DNA from: Dehalococcoidia bacterium
Lineage (GTDB): Bacteria; Chloroflexota; Dehalococcoidia; Lucifugimonadales; Lucifugimonadaceae
Direction of reading: 5' to 3'
Assembly (NCBI GenBank): GCA_022451965.1
Contig: JAKUNJ010000006.1
Location: 62,001 to 126,000 of the forward strand
DNA length: 64,000 nt
Shown: in pieces, positions 61,112 through 64,000 of the stretch
How the letters are laid out: each line of letters opens with the position of its first letter
Position numbering within the stretch: the first letter of the stretch is position 1
Translations under genes and position numbers: made by a program
The notes under the pieces: generated by a model
What the model was told of the DNA's origin: nothing
Seen by the model: only the letters and a program-made list of their open reading frames with translations
Databases searched by the model: none

Positions 61112-61168
61112 ATGAACCTGCAGATTTATCTGTTGTGGTTTGAAATTTTAATTTTTTTGGAAATATGA
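61112..61168 (+). CDS. Possible 18-residue upstream frame
   Basis: MNLQIYLLWFEILIFLEI, starting 5 nt after the -10 box, five Leu and four Ile. It could be a leader peptide sensing branched-chain amino acids, but no terminator follows and AT-rich sequence easily gives Leu/Ile codons. Confidence 0.2.
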   Translation: MNLQIYLLWFEILIFLEI

Positions 61169-61226
61169 ATTTTGAAAAAAATTATATACAAATCATACTA
61201 TTAATTCTGTAAAGTAAAATAAACAA

Positions 61227-61248
61227 ATCCACTGGCAATCTGGTGGAT
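61227..61248 (+). promoter_or_regulatory. 5' UTR hairpin before the lipoprotein gene
   Basis: ATCCAC, 10-nt loop, GTGGAT, ending 8 nt before the GGAGG ribosome site. It may stabilise the transcript or modulate access to the SD. No T run, so not a terminator. Confidence 0.4.
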
Positions 61249-61268
61249 AAGTGTTCGGAGGAAATTTT

Positions 61269-63320
61269 ATGAGTATTAATATACTACGTAAATCCAGTAT
61301 GCTTGCAAGTTTGCTTGTTGTGTCAATGCTTATGGTATTTGTTGTAGCCTGTGGAAGTGATGATTCATCTTCTTCTGCTGCTCCAGCTGCACCTGCCGCA
61401 CCTGCCGCACCTGCTGCTGCTGCAAAAGCTGCTGCCCCTGAAGCACCTAAGGCTGCTGCACCTGCTAAAAAAGCGGATGTTGCTACTAAAGCTGCAAGTG
61501 CTTCTTCATCTTCGACTTCAGCTCCAAGCGGTCCTAGTGGGAAATTAGTAAGAGCTCACCACGAGGTAGAACCAGTTTTTGGTACACCTTGGTCAGGTCC
61601 TTACAGATGGTCTGCTGCTGATTTGGTTGGAATCGGAGAACACCTTTTCTATTTTGATAAAGGTAACGCAATGACTCCTCAAATGGCAAAGTCATGGTCA
61701 ATTGATCCTGCAGGAACTAAAGTCACTATTGAACTTAACGAGGGAATGAAGTGGCAATCTCCAAAAGGATATGAAGATGTTGACTTCGGATTTGTTACAG
61801 CAGAGGATAGAGTAAGATGGTTTAATACAGTTAACGGTACTGTAAACCCTGATAGCTCATACCCAGATTCTGGTGATATTGGAGCTATTTTTACAAAAGC
61901 CGAAGTTGTTGATGACTTAACTTTTGAAGTTGGATTGGTAAGTCCAGTATTTTTCTGTTTACCTTTATCTGAATTCGGTTGTTTAGGTGCAGCTCCTGTA
62001 CAAGGTGCTGTTCATCACGTAGACATGATGGGAGCTGATTGGGCTTCTAAGCATGCTGTAATGACTGGACCATATAAACATGGTGAATGTACTGCAGGAG
62101 ACAGATGTTCTGTTTTTGCTGTAGAAGATCACTGGAGAGCTTCTCCAAATGTAGCTGAAATTGAGGTAATACAGGTTCCTGAATCTCAAACTCAAGTAGC
62201 TATGTTAAATAGTGGTGAAGTTGATATGGCTGTAGTAGATTATAAACTACTTGCCGATGTTGTTTCTGGATCTTCTGATCTAAGATTCCTAGAGACTATG
62301 CCAGGTGGATATGTTGGACAATCTATCATATTCCCAGGAAACCTTTGGGAAGAGACACACGCAAGAACTGGTGAGGCACTAAACCCATGGGATGCTCCAC
62401 CATATGCTGAAGATTATGCATGGATTGGTGATCCTTGGCAAGATGATTCATACCACGAAGGTGGAACAGATTCTTCTGTCGTGAAGTATACAGATACTAA
62501 CAACCCTGCTGGTATGACTGACATGGAACAAGCAAGACTAGTTAGACTTGCTCTTTCAACTGCTCTTGATAGAAACGGTATTAATGATTCCTTACTTAAT
62601 GGAATTGGTACACCTATCTATTCAGAGTATATGGGACCTGAATATCCAGGATGGGATCCAGATAGAGACACTGGTGTTTGGGATGCTACTGGTAATAAAA
62701 TCAGTGAAACAGGTGGAGTAATATACGAGCTTCCTGATGGAGACATCGAAGCTGCTGGTGCATTACTTGACCAAGCTGGTTACCCTCTAGTAGACGGCAA
62801 GAGAGATATTAACGGTCTAGTTCTTCAAGCATATGCAGCTGAAGCAGGTCCTGTAGGACTTGAGGTAGCTGATACAGTTATGAGTGACTGGGCAAGACTA
62901 GGAATAGAAATCTCTGGTCTAGTAGAAGACTATGGTGGAGTTATTTCACCTAGAATGAAGAGAAGAGAACAGTACCTTCCTGTATTGAAGAACTGTGATG
63001 TTCACTCAAATGTTTGGCCACAAGACTGGCCAATTCCACCAGTTGATTCTTCAAGAACTCGACCTTCATGGGGTTGTGGTTTTGAATCTAAAGCTGGTGC
63101 AAAAAACGTAGCTGATGTCCTTATGGAAAAAGATGCTGAAAAGAGAAAAGAAATGCACATAGATATTGTTGACTATAGTATGTACTGGTTGCAATACGCT
63201 GGTGTTTACCAAGTACCTAAAGGTATTGTAGTAAATGACAGAATTAAGTCATGGAATGCTCCTCAACAGCACTATGCTAACGTTTCTAATAACCCAGAGT
63301 TAATAGTTCTAAACGACTAA
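61269..63320 (+). CDS. Peptide/nickel ABC transporter substrate-binding lipoprotein
   Basis: 683 residues from the ATG preceded by CGGAGG. The signal peptide ends in the lipobox VVACG. A linker of about 70 residues made mostly of Ala, Pro, Lys and Ser follows. The solute-binding family 5 (DppA/OppA) domain starts at about residue 75 (WSAADLVGIGEHLF, GPYKHG, DLRFLETMPGG). It delivers oligopeptides or similar solutes to a permease whose gene follows. Base composition is richer in G+C than its neighbours, consistent with high expression. The GCTGCxCCTGCx repeats in the linker are prone to length change. Confidence 0.92.
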   Translation: MSINILRKSSMLASLLVVSMLMVFVVACGSDDSSSSAAPAAPAAPAAPAAAAKAAAPEAPKAAAPAKKADVATKAASASSSSTSAPSGPSGKLVRAHHEVEPVFGTPWSGPYRWSAADLVGIGEHLFYFDKGNAMTPQMAKSWSIDPAGTKVTIELNEGMKWQSPKGYEDVDFGFVTAEDRVRWFNTVNGTVNPDSSYPDSGDIGAIFTKAEVVDDLTFEVGLVSPVFFCLPLSEFGCLGAAPVQGAVHHVDMMGADWASKHAVMTGPYKHGECTAGDRCSVFAVEDHWRASPNVAEIEVIQVPESQTQVAMLNSGEVDMAVVDYKLLADVVSGSSDLRFLETMPGGYVGQSIIFPGNLWEETHARTGEALNPWDAPPYAEDYAWIGDPWQDDSYHEGGTDSSVVKYTDTNNPAGMTDMEQARLVRLALSTALDRNGINDSLLNGIGTPIYSEYMGPEYPGWDPDRDTGVWDATGNKISETGGVIYELPDGDIEAAGALLDQAGYPLVDGKRDINGLVLQAYAAEAGPVGLEVADTVMSDWARLGIEISGLVEDYGGVISPRMKRREQYLPVLKNCDVHSNVWPQDWPIPPVDSSRTRPSWGCGFESKAGAKNVADVLMEKDAEKRKEMHIDIVDYSMYWLQYAGVYQVPKGIVVNDRIKSWNAPQQHYANVSNNPELIVLND

Positions 63321-63362
63321 TAATTCTGCTAAATTGATAAAATTGTCAATTTGTTGAAAAAA

Positions 63363-63397
63363 GTGGGAAGAATGCTTTATTTCTTCCCACTTTTTTT
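63363..63397 (+). terminator. Intrinsic terminator after the binding protein
   Basis: GTGGGAAGAA/TTCTTCCCAC, perfect 10-bp arms with an 8-nt loop, then seven T. It lies between the binding-protein and permease genes, so it probably lowers permease expression relative to the binding protein. Confidence 0.9.
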
Positions 63398-63454
63398 GTA
63401 GCATCAGAACAATAAAGTTAACGAACAAAAAATATATATTTAAGAGAGATTGTA

Positions 63455-64000
63455 ATGCTTCGATTTTTACTTGGTAGATTTTTCTCCTCTATCCTTTCAA
63501 TTATAGGTGCAACTTTTGCTGTATTTACCTTAACTAATTTTCATAATGATCCAAGATTATTATTTGTACCTGATAGTGGAAATGGAATTACACAAGAACA
63601 ATGGGACAAACTTGGTGAACGTCTTGGAATGAATAAGCCATTTCATGAAAGATATTTAGATTGGATTGGTAGAACTGCACGAGGAGATCTTGGTATTTCA
63701 TTAGCTAGGCAAATGGCTGTAACTGATATCGTTCTTGCTAAAATTCCTGCCACTCTAGAACTTGCGTTAGGAGGTTGGATTTTTGCTATTTTCCTGGGTA
63801 TTCCCACCGGTGTGGTGGCAGCTGTTTTTAGAGGAAGTTTTTGGGACTATGTTGCAAGAGGGGCTGCACTGATAGGTCAAGCGGCGCCTCCATTTGTTAC
63901 AGGTTTGGTTTTAATTTATATTTTTAATCAATGGCTAACGATTAATGGAGATCCTCTTCTTCCAGCAGGAGGAAGGAAGCCTGAGTTTGATTATAAAGAT
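63455..64000 (+). CDS. Peptide ABC transporter permease, DppB/OppB type (partial)
   Basis: 182 residues visible, open at the window end. N-terminal helix (LLGRFFSSILSIIGATFAVF), then a periplasmic segment with the family pattern GLNKPFHERY-like (LGMNKPFHERYLDWI) and GDLGISLA, and the start of the permease core IPATLELALGGWIFAIFLGIPTG. It forms the membrane channel for the lipoprotein just upstream. GAGAG precedes the ATG. Confidence 0.9.
   Translation, partial: MLRFLLGRFFSSILSIIGATFAVFTLTNFHNDPRLLFVPDSGNGITQEQWDKLGERLGMNKPFHERYLDWIGRTARGDLGISLARQMAVTDIVLAKIPATLELALGGWIFAIFLGIPTGVVAAVFRGSFWDYVARGAALIGQAAPPFVTGLVLIYIFNQWLTINGDPLLPAGGRKPEFDYKD

Noticed and set aside
61375-61540. GCT/CCT repeats as a genomic repeat element
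   Set aside because: They encode the Ala/Pro/Lys linker of a lipoprotein in frame; no such repeat occurs elsewhere in the window.
1-64000. CRISPR arrays, insertion sequences, prophage or integrase genes
   Set aside because: None seen: no direct-repeat arrays, no transposase or integrase-like product, and gene order and composition are even throughout.

Overview
The window is AT-rich (about 30% GC by eye), gene-dense bacterial chromosome with no mobile element, CRISPR array or rRNA. The gene content is that of a streamlined free-living planktonic bacterium. It has two mandelate-racemase-type enolases, an HpcH/HpaI aldolase, an old-yellow-enzyme oxidoreductase, short-chain dehydrogenases, heme A synthesis (so an aerobic aa3-type oxidase is likely), a Chloroflexota-like FtsH, and a peptide-transporter lipoprotein with an Ala/Pro linker. 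I infer a marine Chloroflexota of the SAR202 type. This rests on gene content and protein style, not on a marker tree.

Layout. 1-1866: divergent sulfur locus (YeeE/YedE transporter, SufS). 1863-4542: MFS exporter and two lipoproteins. 4607-6760: a chain of tiny genes and an SDR, divergent from a cobalamin-binding XRE regulator that carries the CarH photoreceptor motifs. 7169-16180: arsenite exporter, two MFS proteins, FGGY kinase plus FAD oxidoreductase, DUF6159, enolase. 16188-26391: thioredoxin lipoprotein, dus, rsmD, coaD, lysS, serS, OYE, pth, ligA. 26455-31841: GNAT, RHH protein, DUF1015, aminotransferase, rplY, Rrf2 regulator, SDR. 31941-37374: cysteine locus (moeB, cysM), amidase, tandem hydroxypyruvate-isomerase-like genes, pgpA. 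37360-46171: hydrolase pair, sucCD, ABC-F, tRNA-Ser, polA. 46206-54496: aroG-ribF-tyrS operon, and ftsH-MBL-CPBP-trpA-aroH. 54694-64000: infC-rpmI-rplT, ctaAB, tsaD, aldolase, enolase, oligopeptide transporter.

The strongest signal is regulatory. Three short reading frames rich in one amino acid sit directly before intrinsic terminators and biosynthetic or transport genes. One has CICCC before the sulfur transporter, one has CC before moeB-cysM, and one has YYTYYYF before DAHP synthase-ribF-tyrS. In the first and third, the last codons of the leader are complementary to the 5' arm of the terminator (9 bp perfect, and 8 bp with one wobble). This is the geometry of ribosome-mediated transcription attenuation, used here to sense cysteine and tyrosine.

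A second theme is leaderless transcription. Many genes, including two of the leader peptides, have a TATAAT-like hexamer 6-7 nt before the start codon and no ribosome-binding site. Other unusual points are an ATA start codon for infC, TTG starts supported by strong SD sequences, and at least eight small proteins of 33-59 residues packed at operon edges.
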